Of a stretch of DNA of 32,460 nt, positions 1 through 8,534 are shown in pieces. The notes under the pieces are model-generated. The model saw nothing but the letters and a program-made list of their open reading frames with translations, was not told where the DNA came from and made no database searches. The stretch's first letter is position 1, and each line of letters begins with the position of its first letter. The position numbers and the translations under genes were made by a program. The stretch is taken from the NCBI RefSeq assembly GCF_003935715.1, contig NZ_RHPP01000035.1:1-32460 (forward strand), read 5' to 3'. The DNA comes from Stenotrophomonas sp. 278 (GTDB lineage Bacteria > Pseudomonadota > Gammaproteobacteria > Xanthomonadales > Xanthomonadaceae).

Positions 1-129
1 GCGGCACGAGCGGATGTGTTTGACTACATCGAGCGACGCCACAACCCTAGGATGCGCAGAAGGGTCGCCAAGCAGGATCAGAAGGTTGCAGCTCTTTTAG
101 AACCGTCCGTGATATCGGGGTAGAACCCA
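1..129 (+). mobile_element. 3' end of an IS3-family insertion sequence, transposase C-terminus
   Basis: The frame from base 1 encodes about 40 residues and stops at 121-123. It includes a DVFDYIERRHNPRMRRR stretch and a basic KQDQK segment ending in PSVISG, which I recognise as the C-terminus of OrfB (DDE transposase) in some IS3-family elements. The stop codon lies within a candidate terminal repeat (about 116-129) ending in CA, as is usual for IS3 right ends, so the element probably stops near 129. Immediately downstream a different frame continues as the C-terminal part of a tyrosine recombinase, so the IS has interrupted that gene. The family call rests on motif memory, and the exact end is uncertain. 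Confidence 0.6.
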
Positions 130-130
130 T

Positions 131-676
131 CTCACTCCTTTTCGACTGAAGGATCTCCGCAGCCTTCGTGTCTCCATTGCGTACGTTAAGCACCGAGACC
201 TAGATCAGGTACGTCTGATTCTAGGACACCAGTCCTTCTCCAGCATCGATACTTACCTCCGATCCACCGTAATATTCAAGCTAAACGAGTCTAATATCCT
301 CAGATTTCAGCATCTTCTTGAGAAGGAGTTGCTCTCCAGCAATCAGCCTCCGCCACAAACCTTCTCCACGGGTGACGGCGGACACTGCCGCGATTCTTCA
401 AAAAGCCGCTTTGCAGGAGGTATGACCCCGTGCGACGGAATGGGATGCCACATCGGGACGACCTGTGAAAACTATACCCTTCGCCCTACGAAAGAGTCCG
501 TGGCAGATGCGCTAAGAACTCTCCACTCTTACAGAGAATGCTGGCAGGCACTCGCAGATCAGCAACCCGACCGATTTTGGGATATCCACCTGCCACGGAT
601 CGTGCATATTCACGTCATGCTTGAAGCAATCCGAGACCTGCGTCCAGATCTTCTGCCCGAAGGGATGTGGAAATGA
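131..676 (+). pseudogene. ginA: Tyrosine recombinase, first gene of the gin-type operon, 5' part removed by IS insertion
   Basis: The frame opens straight out of the IS end and runs without a stop to 674-676. It encodes the C-terminal third of a tyrosine recombinase. A LILGHQS box carries the catalytic His (codon 227-229), and the nucleophilic Tyr of IDTYL follows nine residues later (254-256). The upstream box reads KDLR where HxxR is usual, so that His appears replaced by Lys. The N-terminal domain and the first catalytic Arg are missing. The tail (about 420-676) has a Cys cluster (MTPCDGMGCHIGTTC), possibly a zinc site. The stop overlaps the ATG of the next gene at 673 (ATGA), showing the original operon coupling. 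A TTG at 329 could start a 115-residue product, but it would lack every catalytic residue. The gene letter follows GInt gene order and is provisional. Confidence 0.75.
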
Positions 677-2868
677 ACTCCACCAAAGCGAACCGCTCCG
701 CACCAGCCTCTTGTGAAGAGACAAGTGACTATGATCTCGACCAAGCACGTCAACTGCGTCTGCAAGGATCACTGCTCTTGCACCAATCAGGCGCAGATTT
801 GTGGTCCTTAGATTTGAGCCAGATCCATTTTAGATCTGCCAGAGACCCGGCGGCGGCCACATCCCTGTATAACGAAGAGCCAGCCCGTCGAGCCGCACTC
901 TGCTTCACGCAGAACGTCATCTCCAGCCGCCGCAGCTTCATACCAGACAGGCGATCGATCACGCGACAGATCTACCTACTAAGAAACGTCTATGACTGGC
1001 TAGCACCCCAGGGCACCGATAGGCTTAGCCGAGCGACGCAAGATCAACTCAGTGAGATGATGGCGAGCTTTGCAGAGCTCGGGTGGCCGCACTCGCTGGG
1101 GATAGTATCGCGATGGACAAGCGCGGCATCTCTTTTCAACGAGGATGACACGGAACTGGCGTTTCACTTTCACTCTGAGGGCGGCGCACGCTGCATCAAT
1201 GCGATCAATCAAGGCTACTGGCGACCCCGATTGGGTTGGGGAGGTGGTGTTCCTGTGCCCAGGGAAGTTCGCATGATGCTGCAGGACATAGTTGGCGCAC
1301 GATACAGCCGAAAGTGGGCATCAACGGACGGAAATTATCTTCCACCAAGCAAAAACGTGCTACGAAACACGATTGCATTCATTAATCAGTGGCATTCAGT
1401 CCAAGAGGATTGTGATAAACCCAGTTTTCGCATTTCCCGGAACTCAAATCGTATGGCAAGCCGTCTCGCCAGACGTAGTTCCGCAAAGACTGGTGTTCTC
1501 ACTGTGACCGACGCAGGATCATTGATGAAGTCCGCGACATTCGTCATTGATGAAGTTCTGCCGCTGCTAATCGAGCTCCTCAATGAACCATTCACAGCTA
1601 ACCGTCGCTCGCGGCATCGGAGGGTTGCCCAACGCGCTCTGGAGACCAGCTCCGCAAGAGAAGCGATCGAGACTCTGCTCTCACGGCCTATCGTCCGATG
1701 GCTTTGGTCCGGATCACACGGACGAAACCCAGAGGAGCTATGTGTAGACCAGCTAATTGCAGCAGTACAAGGCGCAGCCTTCATTATCATCTGCGCAATG
1801 AATGGACGTCGGTCTGGAGAGGTCTGTCATCCGACGACCGGATTGCGGACAGACTCGCTCATCGTTCTGGACGAAGACTTGCTCATAGCTAAGATGTCAT
1901 TCTACATAGAGAAGACGCGCTTCTGCAGAGAGGATTTCTATGTCAACGCGCTTACTGTCCGCGCGTACCAAGCTCTGCTTAGCCTCAGAGCGCACCTAGG
2001 CCAAGGAGAGAGTGTCAGCGAGACGCCTGAGAGCATCTTCGCACTAGCTCGTAGAAGCGAGTCGAGCCTTCCAGACAGCAAGAGGCCGCACTTCTCACCC
2101 ACATCGGACACAAAACGAACGCGCACCCTGAACAGCTTTTTCGAGGTCGCCGGAGAGCGTTGCACGGTTGCCAACTTGGCACCGCATAGCCTGCGGCGAT
2201 GCTTCGCACTCCTTTACTACTACAGGTTTGAGCAGTCAGATCTACTCAGTCTCCAACAGCACCTCCGCCACACCACAATCTCAAACACAATCCACTACGT
2301 CACGGGGGACACTGGCTACTTCTTCCCAGATGTTGAGAGGCGGCTATTCCATCCAATAGACAAATCTGCGTTTCCCTGCCGCGAACTTCAAGACGTTTCG
2401 TACGAAATCCTTGTGGAATCTATCCACTCTATTCTGGCCGGCACGGGCGCGGCGGGCGGATTTGTGAAGTTCGTCCGGGCACTCTACCGACAAATGGTAG
2501 ACGCATTGACGGAAGGAGATAATGCAGCTGCTCTGATCGCCGATCGGCTAAGGTCAAATGAGCATGTACTGAGGCCCATGCCATTCGGACAGTGCCATTC
2601 GACCCGGCGGCGATCATCTATAGGGAACTGTAGAGAACGAGGGAGACTACATCATGAGCACGCCTCGCCCGCCTTGTGCTTCTCTTGCCCGTTCCACTTC
2701 ACATCTCCGGCCTATTACAAGTCGGTCTCGCTGATCAAGACGTCTATGGAGGCCGCCAGGAGCCAGGCCGCAGAGGGCTCGGTCCAGGCGGGTTACCTGA
2801 ACCGGCAGATTGAGCACCTTCAATGGCTATTGCGGCATGTCTCACCACAAGGGGAATCGGCCCAATGA
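673..2868 (+). CDS. ginB: Large tyrosine recombinase of the gin-type operon
   Basis: A 731-residue integrase, about twice the size of phage integrases. The catalytic set is visible: Arg in NGRRSGEV (about 379), HSLR (His505, Arg508), LRHTT (His533) and the nucleophile Tyr542 in NTIHYV, nine residues after the His. Together these would cut and rejoin DNA through a 3'-phosphotyrosine. The C-terminal region (about 630-680) has spaced Cys/His residues, including LCFSCPFHF, that could bind zinc. I chose ATG 673 over GTG 667 because it overlaps the previous stop (ATGA). The gene's own stop overlaps the next start the same way. The family is certain. The GInt identity comes from size and neighbours; Tn554 TnpB-like is an alternative description. 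Confidence 0.85.
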   Translation: MNSTKANRSAPASCEETSDYDLDQARQLRLQGSLLLHQSGADLWSLDLSQIHFRSARDPAAATSLYNEEPARRAALCFTQNVISSRRSFIPDRRSITRQIYLLRNVYDWLAPQGTDRLSRATQDQLSEMMASFAELGWPHSLGIVSRWTSAASLFNEDDTELAFHFHSEGGARCINAINQGYWRPRLGWGGGVPVPREVRMMLQDIVGARYSRKWASTDGNYLPPSKNVLRNTIAFINQWHSVQEDCDKPSFRISRNSNRMASRLARRSSAKTGVLTVTDAGSLMKSATFVIDEVLPLLIELLNEPFTANRRSRHRRVAQRALETSSAREAIETLLSRPIVRWLWSGSHGRNPEELCVDQLIAAVQGAAFIIICAMNGRRSGEVCHPTTGLRTDSLIVLDEDLLIAKMSFYIEKTRFCREDFYVNALTVRAYQALLSLRAHLGQGESVSETPESIFALARRSESSLPDSKRPHFSPTSDTKRTRTLNSFFEVAGERCTVANLAPHSLRRCFALLYYYRFEQSDLLSLQQHLRHTTISNTIHYVTGDTGYFFPDVERRLFHPIDKSAFPCRELQDVSYEILVESIHSILAGTGAAGGFVKFVRALYRQMVDALTEGDNAAALIADRLRSNEHVLRPMPFGQCHSTRRRSSIGNCRERGRLHHEHASPALCFSCPFHFTSPAYYKSVSLIKTSMEAARSQAAEGSVQAGYLNRQIEHLQWLLRHVSPQGESAQ

Positions 2869-3326
2869 CTCATATTTCAATCCAGCGAAGAGATCGCGCT
2901 AGGCACAACATTCAAATAAAGATCAACATTCTGAGTGGCTGGATCATGCACGGAGTGCCGAAGCACCCCACAACAGGACTCGCAGAGTACTTCCCAACTA
3001 CTCTGCGGCAGTTCAAAGCGTGGGACGGCTTACTCAACAGCGAGGACCTCAGGCTACAGCTACCGTCGATAGCGAGAATCGGAAACGACACCCTTGACGC
3101 CAATCAGGATCTGAAGGCCTCAGCCAGCTCCATAATCGCGCTCCTAAAGGCCCGCTCCGTATGTGCTTCGAAAGTTAAGCAAGCAAGTGCAAGCAACAAA
3201 GAGCAGGCTCAAGTTCTTCTTAAATTGTTAAATATCCGAAACTCTGAACTGGTAAGCCAGCAGCGCGAAATCCGGCGACTGAAAAGCCAGATCCAGTTGC
3301 TTGAGCGACGTCTGGAGGTCCGATGA
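2865..3326 (+). CDS. ginC: Small coiled-coil/helical accessory protein of the recombinase operon
   Basis: A protein of 153 residues lying between two recombinase genes and sharing ATGA overlaps with both, so it is translated in step with them. The N-terminal half is basic and contains a GVPKHPTTGLAEYFPTTLRQFKAW segment. The C-terminal third (about residues 105-150) has heptad-like Leu/Ile spacing with many Gln, Arg and Lys, consistent with a coiled coil. GInt operons are described as carrying one small helix-loop-helix-type protein that is essential for integration and excision, and Tn554-type elements carry a comparable TnpC. This protein fits that role by size, position and helical character. 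No catalytic motif is visible. Which gin letter it should carry is uncertain. Confidence 0.7.
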   Translation: MTHISIQRRDRARHNIQIKINILSGWIMHGVPKHPTTGLAEYFPTTLRQFKAWDGLLNSEDLRLQLPSIARIGNDTLDANQDLKASASSIIALLKARSVCASKVKQASASNKEQAQVLLKLLNIRNSELVSQQREIRRLKSQIQLLERRLEVR

Positions 3327-4462
3327 CACTCATTACAAATGGACCGAGACTCTCTCGATCTGATGCGTACTGGCATCTGTCAGGGTCCGATGGCCGAACT
3401 AGTTGGCCTTGCTTGGATTACCTCATCGACTGTGTCGACAGGCAGCGCCTTCGGCCTGCAACAGTAGAGCTTAGAGCGTATGCACTGAAGATGTGGATTT
3501 CATACCTAGAGCAGCAGAATGTGAACCTACTGCACGCTTCGGATGCAGAACTCATTGACTTTGCAAGTCACAAATACTTGCGCCAAAGTGGAGGCGCATT
3601 CGGCGACTCCCAAGCGAGGAAGAGGAGCATAAATCAGATCGTCAGGTCCATCTACCGGCTCTACGCGTGGCTCCAGTGTTCGAGTTACGGAGAGGGCCTA
3701 GCGTTGCTAGGACCGTCTAGATGCCAGTTTATAAGCACTCTGAACGAACCGGGCAAGCAGCGGTCACGATCAGACTTTCCATGTACGTTTCGCTTCGCTG
3801 GAGAGCGTAGTAAGCACAACCGCTATCACATCCCGGATGATGCGGACCGTGCAAGGATGGTCGAGCATTTCTACAGCAAGTACTCTCAAGGTGTCGCACT
3901 AAGGAACGCTCTGCTTTTGGATATCGCCTTGAGCACCGGCTGGAGGCGCGGCTCAATCGCGTCACTTTCTGTCGACCAGTTCTCTGCAGAAGTGCTCGAT
4001 TCCGAACATATCTTGGTCACTCCTCCAGAGCAGAAGTTTGGGTACACACTTTCATTCAGTATAAGCAGCACGTTAGCGACTAGGATCGGCGCATACATAC
4101 GAGGCCCGCGTTCGGAGATCGTTCGCCGCACTGGCACAAGCTCAGTGAAGGTCTTCTTGAGCGCAAAGCGCGGCACTCCGCTGACCGCCGCTGGTATCAC
4201 TAAGGTTTTTTCAAATGCACGCAAGGCGTTAGGGCTCCCGCCAGGAGTCGGCATTCACTCTTGGAGACGCGCATTTGCGAATCGGGCAATGGCTCGGGAA
4301 GTCGAGCGGCGGCGACGAATAGGGGTCAATGGCACGTTCAGCGATGTAGCAGCGGTGGTTGCAAGCCAACTCGGCCATGAATCGTTAAAGAGTCAAGAGG
4401 CGTACATTAGAGGGCATGGCTCGCTCGAGGCCAACGATGGGGCCGGCCACGGGAACACCTAA
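3323..4462 (+). CDS. ginD: Tyrosine recombinase, last gene of the gin-type operon
   Basis: A 379-residue integrase with a complete catalytic set: Arg in STGWRRGS (208/209), HSWR (His312, Arg315), LGHES (His352) and nucleophile Tyr361. The N-terminal ~120 residues look like a SAM-like core-binding domain (residues 32-120). The start ATG at 3323 overlaps the preceding stop. No coupled gene follows; the next 900 bp appear to be non-coding. In GInts all operon products are reported to be required for integration and excision. Here the first recombinase is disrupted, so this enzyme may be active as a protein while the element as a whole is immobile. Confidence 0.85.
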   Translation: MTLITNGPRLSRSDAYWHLSGSDGRTSWPCLDYLIDCVDRQRLRPATVELRAYALKMWISYLEQQNVNLLHASDAELIDFASHKYLRQSGGAFGDSQARKRSINQIVRSIYRLYAWLQCSSYGEGLALLGPSRCQFISTLNEPGKQRSRSDFPCTFRFAGERSKHNRYHIPDDADRARMVEHFYSKYSQGVALRNALLLDIALSTGWRRGSIASLSVDQFSAEVLDSEHILVTPPEQKFGYTLSFSISSTLATRIGAYIRGPRSEIVRRTGTSSVKVFLSAKRGTPLTAAGITKVFSNARKALGLPPGVGIHSWRRAFANRAMAREVERRRRIGVNGTFSDVAAVVASQLGHESLKSQEAYIRGHGSLEANDGAGHGNT

Positions 4463-5357
4463 GATGTTGCGCCTCGAAGCAGCGTTTGGCGTGAGCTGAC
4501 GACCACATTCATCTTCAGGAAGTGTTGTCGAGTAGACCGAATCATGTGTCACGTCCATTCTTTTGCTCCCGGCGACGATGTTGACCGGCGTGCCCGACGT
4601 TTCCCTCTGCGCCACCTAAGTCGAGTTCACGGGGGCGCGCGTAAAGTGGGATGCCCTGAGCAGCGAATTCTCGATCGAGCTGCATGCGCACTTCTTTGCT
4701 GAAGGCTGTCATTGTCTACACCACCGACTGAAATCAGGATCTAGATTGCAACACGCCTTGGTTCCACGGCGCAATTCCGCATCGCCGCTCAGCCTGGGAA
4801 CCGACAAGCAGCGCAAGGCCAGAAGGTGCCGCCGCCCTGGCTCTTAGGACGCTCAAGGACGAAAGAGGTGCGTTCAACCTAGCTTAGTAGTCAGGTAGTC
4901 TGGGACTGCCTGCAGCTTCATTACATCCGCTCTGCGCAGACGGTTGAGCTAGGCTGTAGCAAACCCCGTGAGTGGGAGTGGCCACGGAGGCAGTACTCAA
5001 TCTCCTGCACGGTGTACGGGCTGCACCGATCTAGACGTCAGCGGCGATGTCAACGGTGGCCGCCGTGAAGTCTGATCTCCTCTGCCTGCTGGAGGATAGC
5101 TTCGGTGTGGCTGACCAAAAACAATCAAAGTAAGAACGGTGTCGTAAGAATGTTGAACTCGAGCGTACGTAACCCCTCGTTCAGAGCCGCCAGACAGACC
5201 CTGTGTGCGAAAAATGTCATAAATAAGTGAGGATGGACGGATAGCTGAACGACAAGGACCACAGACCTTGGTGTTTTTTTATTTCTTATCGTAGACAATG
5301 CGCACACACGGACGGCCGCCAAGGTCCGTCTCCCGCCAACGGCTGATCATTTAGCTA
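4463..5357. other. Gene-poor spacer between recombinase operon and cargo
   Basis: About 900 bp without a supportable intact gene. On the minus strand a 56-codon frame (4712 to 4542, beginning MTAFSKEVRMQL) runs into a second frame (4615 downward, MAQRETSGTPVNI) that overlaps it. This could be one small gene broken by a frameshift, but I do not recognise either part. A 28-codon frame at 5047-5133 on the plus strand (MSTVAAVKSDLL) might be the tail of a lost gene. Minus-strand 5125-5322 is open for 65 codons but has no recognisable features. A weak T-tailed hairpin lies at 5253-5287. Confidence 0.5.
5253..5287 (+). terminator. Possible rho-independent terminator
   Basis: CAAGG and CCTTG form a 5-bp stem around an 8-nt loop, followed by GTGTTTTTTTATTTCTT. 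The T tract is strong but the stem is short. It would insulate the cargo genes starting at 5358 from upstream transcription. Confidence 0.35.
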
Positions 5358-5678
5358 ATGCATCGACGTCTTGCTTCTATCATTCGGTTCTTGGCTGCAC
5401 TGCTTCTTGCGGTGTGCCTAGTGGTGCCGACGGTCGAGGCCATGACATGCAGCGACCAGATGGATGAGGGCTCCTCGCAGGAAGTGCCGAAGCCGTCTGA
5501 TCAGAAGAAGGATCAGCTTTCGGCACACGGACACTGTCATCATGGTGGCGCGCTTCATCCGCCTTTCCTCTTTCCGCTAAGAGATGTTGTGGTGGCGGAT
5601 GAGCCAATGACACTTGTGACCGCCGGAAACCTTCCGTCGGATAGGCTCGACGGTTTGATCCGTCCCCCCAGGGGCTGA
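5358..5678 (+). CDS. His-rich exported small protein, CzcI-like (copy 1)
   Basis: A protein of 106 residues. An N-terminal signal peptide (basic RR, hydrophobic core LAALLLAVCLVVP, likely cleavage after VEA near residue 28) predicts export to the periplasm. The mature part has a His/Cys cluster (HGHCHHGG) suited to binding zinc or similar metals. It ends in LDGLIRPPRG. A second gene at 8185-8523 has the same plan and a nearly identical ending, so the two are paralogues. Small His-rich periplasmic proteins such as CzcI precede czcC in several efflux operons and influence their expression, which makes a metal-sensing or buffering role plausible. The family assignment is by context and composition, not by a recognised domain. 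Confidence 0.6.
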   Translation: MHRRLASIIRFLAALLLAVCLVVPTVEAMTCSDQMDEGSSQEVPKPSDQKKDQLSAHGHCHHGGALHPPFLFPLRDVVVADEPMTLVTAGNLPSDRLDGLIRPPRG

Positions 5679-5958
5679 CAGCGATTCCTTTGCTCATTTT
5701 GTGAGCGAATGAACCGCCGCGTCTCCCCGCATGACTGGCAGCTCGTCTGCTGCTCTTCGAATCGTGCGTTGCGACCATTGGAGTCGCTGGGTGACCAGGC
5801 ACTCTTGCTCCGGATCCGCCTGCGCGCGGTACCCGCTGCTGCACCTTTGATATTCCGGGTATATCCATGTCCACGTTCATGGCCTGTGCGTATAGTGCGC
5901 TCGGGGCCGGTCTTCCTGCTCTTCAGGTTCCTCCTGCGCAGCCAACTGGAGGCCTCGA

Positions 5959-7683
5959 ATGAAGAGCGCTTCATGGTGGCGCAATCGCCCAGAAGTCGGT
6001 CAGACATGGCTGATCATCGCCGTCTCTCTCTACTTCACGGTGGTCTTCAACAACGCGTTCGTTCGGTTCATTCTTGGAGCCTCGAACCACGAAGGAACTG
6101 CGCAGGCGCTGGTAATGAGCACCGCGCTAGTGTTCATCACCGGACTCCATGTGTTGCTCTTGTCCTTGCTCGGGTGGCGTTGGACGCTCAAGCCTATCCT
6201 GCTGGTGATGATTCCGGCATCCGCCGCCGCCGCCTACTATTCGGACAACTACGGCATCTTCTTTGATGCGAGCATGGTGCGTAACGTCTTCAGGACGGAC
6301 ACTGCGGAAGCAGGCGAGCTAATGACTTGGGGGTTTGCAGGCGCGATGCTCTTAAAGAGCGCGCCGCCGTTACTCGTAGTTGTCTGGATTCGAATTCGTA
6401 AGGAGAGCAGCATCCTTCGCCTGCTGGTGAAGAGGGTGCTACTGGTTGTCGCCACCTTGGTCATCACTAGTGGCGCAGTTATGTCGCAGTTCGACGATCT
6501 CTCATCGCTGATGCGCAACAATAAGTCCGCGCGGTACTTGATTACGCCTGAGAACTACATCGTATCCAGCATCCGCGTCCTACAACAGGATCGGCGCGCA
6601 CCACGCGGACCGCTGTCCAAAGTGGCCGAGGATGCCCGATTGGACCCTCATCCGATTGGTTCCAAGCCTCATCTACTTGTGATCGTTGTAGGCGAGACTG
6701 TCCGCGCGCAGAACTGGGGCCTGAGTGGGTATGCGCGTCAGACGACGCCAATGTTGGCCAGGCGTGATGTGGTCAATTACGTGGACGTGACCGCCTGCGG
6801 ATCTAATACCGAGGTTTCCGTCCCTTGCATGTTTTCCGTGTATGGGAGGCGCAGTTATGACCGGGACAAGATCAAGCGGTCCGAGTCGCTTCTGCATGTG
6901 CTGGAGCGGGCGGGCGTTAAGACTCTCTGGCGCGACAATCAGTCCGGCTGCAAAGGCGTCTGCGCGGATCTTGCATTCGAATCGTATAGGGAGCCGCCTG
7001 ATCATCCCTTGTGCACGAACCAAGCGTGCCGTGACGAAGTGATGTTGAGTGGACTTCATGGCGCCATTGACGACAACCCCGGTGATGTCGTGGTAGTCCT
7101 GCACCAGCTGGGGAACCATGGACCGGCCTACTTCAAGCGATACGGCGAAGAGTTCAGGACGTTCACCCCCGACTGCCGCAGTGCTGATCTTGGCAAGTGC
7201 ACTCGAGAGGAGATCGTCAACGCATACGACAACGCAATTGTCGCCACTGATGACTTCCTCGCTAAAGCTATTGACATGCTGGCTGCGGACACTTCACACG
7301 ACACCGCGATGATCTACGTATCAGACCATGGCGAATCGCTGGGAGAAGGAAATCTATATCTTCACGGACTCCCTTATGCGATCGCCCCGGCAACTCAGGT
7401 CAAAGTCCCAATGGTGGTGTGGTTGTCCGAGGGCATTCAGCGCGAACGCGGAATCGACCCGTCCTGTCTACGGGCGCAAGCCGGCAGCTCCATTAGTCAC
7501 GACAACCTGTTTCATTCGGTGCTTGGCCTTATGGAGGTTCAGACAGAGGTCCGGGACGAAGGTCTAAACCTGTTCGGGAGATGCGAGAAGCCGAATGCGG
7601 AGACCGAGACGCCCACATCCGGCCAGTCGAAGAGGTCCGGAACGTCAAAGATTGCTGAAGTTCTGGGAGATGAACATGGCTGA
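5959..7683 (+). CDS. eptA: Phosphoethanolamine-lipid A transferase (EptA/MCR family)
   Basis: A 574-residue inner-membrane enzyme that moves phosphoethanolamine from phosphatidylethanolamine to lipid A, lowering negative charge and polymyxin binding. The N-terminal ~200 residues carry hydrophobic segments (about 16-36, 49-71, 77-92, 123-143, 155-175). The periplasmic sulfatase-like domain shows VVGET (metal ligand Glu246), the nucleophile Thr284 in CGSNTEVSVPC, GNHGP, and SDHGES (Asp456, His457). Cys pairs expected for MCR disulfides are present (CGSNTEVSVPC, CKGVC, CRSADLGKC). The WRDNQSGCKGVC stretch recalls MCR-5-like enzymes from memory. A good GGAGG (5948-5952) lies six bases before ATG 5959. 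The end overlaps dgkA. Association with dgkA and zinc efflux genes suggests metal-linked expression. Confidence 0.9.
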   Translation: MKSASWWRNRPEVGQTWLIIAVSLYFTVVFNNAFVRFILGASNHEGTAQALVMSTALVFITGLHVLLLSLLGWRWTLKPILLVMIPASAAAAYYSDNYGIFFDASMVRNVFRTDTAEAGELMTWGFAGAMLLKSAPPLLVVVWIRIRKESSILRLLVKRVLLVVATLVITSGAVMSQFDDLSSLMRNNKSARYLITPENYIVSSIRVLQQDRRAPRGPLSKVAEDARLDPHPIGSKPHLLVIVVGETVRAQNWGLSGYARQTTPMLARRDVVNYVDVTACGSNTEVSVPCMFSVYGRRSYDRDKIKRSESLLHVLERAGVKTLWRDNQSGCKGVCADLAFESYREPPDHPLCTNQACRDEVMLSGLHGAIDDNPGDVVVVLHQLGNHGPAYFKRYGEEFRTFTPDCRSADLGKCTREEIVNAYDNAIVATDDFLAKAIDMLAADTSHDTAMIYVSDHGESLGEGNLYLHGLPYAIAPATQVKVPMVVWLSEGIQRERGIDPSCLRAQAGSSISHDNLFHSVLGLMEVQTEVRDEGLNLFGRCEKPNAETETPTSGQSKRSGTSKIAEVLGDEHG

Positions 7684-8047
7684 CATTTACGGCCACAAAC
7701 CTCGCGGCCCTCTGGGGGTTATGAAGGCTTTTCGGTGGTCTCTTCTTGGAATACGGGCAGCTTGGCTGCATGAGTCCTCGTTTCGGCTAGAGGCGGTCAT
7801 GGCGCTGCTGCTCGCTCCGGCAGCCTTCTGGATTGCCGATTCGCCAGTTGAGCTCGTACTGCTTATAGGCTCGCTGTTGATCGTTTTGGCAGCAGAACTG
7901 CTTAACTCAGCCGTCGAGGCGGTCATAGAGCGGTACGGGCCTGAGTACCATGAGCTGGCCGGGCGAGCCAAAGACATGGGTTCGGCTGCCGTATTCATGA
8001 CGCTCACCAACGCAGGGGTGACCTGGATCGCCATAGCGGCCATGTGA
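7676..8047 (+). CDS. dgkA: Diacylglycerol kinase (DgkA type)
   Basis: An integral membrane kinase of 123 residues, the normal DgkA length, with three hydrophobic segments. It shows the family signatures AELLNSAVEAVIER (the ELNTAIE-type motif with catalytic Glu) and KDMGSAAV. It phosphorylates diacylglycerol to phosphatidic acid. Phosphoethanolamine transferases release diacylglycerol from phosphatidylethanolamine, so this enzyme recycles their by-product. The start overlaps the end of the transferase gene by 8 bp. ATG 7676 is preferred over ATG 7670 because GGGAGA (7664-7669) sits at proper distance only from 7676. The eptA-dgkA pairing also occurs in Pseudomonas (zinc-responsive ColRS regulon) and beside mcr-3. 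Confidence 0.93.
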   Translation: MADIYGHKPRGPLGVMKAFRWSLLGIRAAWLHESSFRLEAVMALLLAPAAFWIADSPVELVLLIGSLLIVLAAELLNSAVEAVIERYGPEYHELAGRAKDMGSAAVFMTLTNAGVTWIAIAAM

Positions 8048-8184
8048 TGGGTCTCACGCCACAGCCGCTTAAACCGCGGCGGTAGAGCACGGAAGCTGTC
8101 CCAGAAGTGAATAGCTCCGTGCTAATGGCGTATCGCCGCCGATTGTTATTGTATCCCCTCTCAAGTGGTTGATAGCCTTTGAAA

Positions 8185-8523
8185 ATGCGCCACGTCTCCC
8201 GGAAAATTGGGTTCGTTCTACTGATGCTGCTGATGGCGGCGTTCGTGGTCGTTCCTATTTCCGACGCGTTGGCGTGCTCGGCTGAGCCGCATTCAGCGGC
8301 CAGTGCCCCGCAGGATGCGGCTGGGGACTTGGATGGGAAGTCGGACCATGAGGTCCCGGGGGCCGGATGTAGCCACGGCCACTGCCACCATGCCAGTGCC
8401 AGCCTTCCTTTGGAAGCCGCGACCCCGCCGCAGTTGACGCTTCCGGCGGTTTGGAACGCTCATACCGGCGCTAATGGCGATGCGGTTGTTCTAGACGGGC
8501 TAACGCGCCCACCCCAGGGCTGA
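8185..8523 (+). CDS. His-rich exported small protein, CzcI-like (copy 2)
   Basis: A protein of 112 residues with a signal peptide (RKIGFVLLMLLMAAFVVVP, cleavage probably near DALA), a metal-binding-type cluster (CSHGHCHHAS) and a C-terminus LDGLTRPPQG almost identical to that of the gene at 5358-5678. It lies 60 bp before czcC, where czcI-type genes normally sit, which makes it the native partner of the pump. ATG 8185 is used; a TTG at 8179 is an alternative, and neither has a strong ribosome-binding site. The function, periplasmic metal binding or regulation of the pump, is inferred from composition and position. Confidence 0.6.
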   Translation: MRHVSRKIGFVLLMLLMAAFVVVPISDALACSAEPHSAASAPQDAAGDLDGKSDHEVPGAGCSHGHCHHASASLPLEAATPPQLTLPAVWNAHTGANGDAVVLDGLTRPPQG

Positions 8524-8534
8524 TCAGAGCTTGA

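Noticed and set aside
5125-5322. 65-codon minus-strand frame
   Set aside because: No ribosome-binding site, family or membrane/export pattern; it spans the T-rich hairpin region.
5380-6007. Two long minus-strand frames over the first His-rich gene and the eptA start
   Set aside because: They lie antisense to coding sequence, their composition is low-complexity Arg/Ser/Pro, and they have no motif or ribosome-binding site.
5709-6266. 185-codon plus-strand open frame before and inside eptA
   Set aside because: It overlaps the start of the clearly real transferase out of frame for about 300 bp, is Arg/Leu-rich as expected of a shadow frame, and has no recognisable domain.
8063-8080. Hairpin GCCGC-GCGGC after dgkA
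   Set aside because: Short 5-bp stem with no T tract; not distinguishable from chance in GC-rich DNA.
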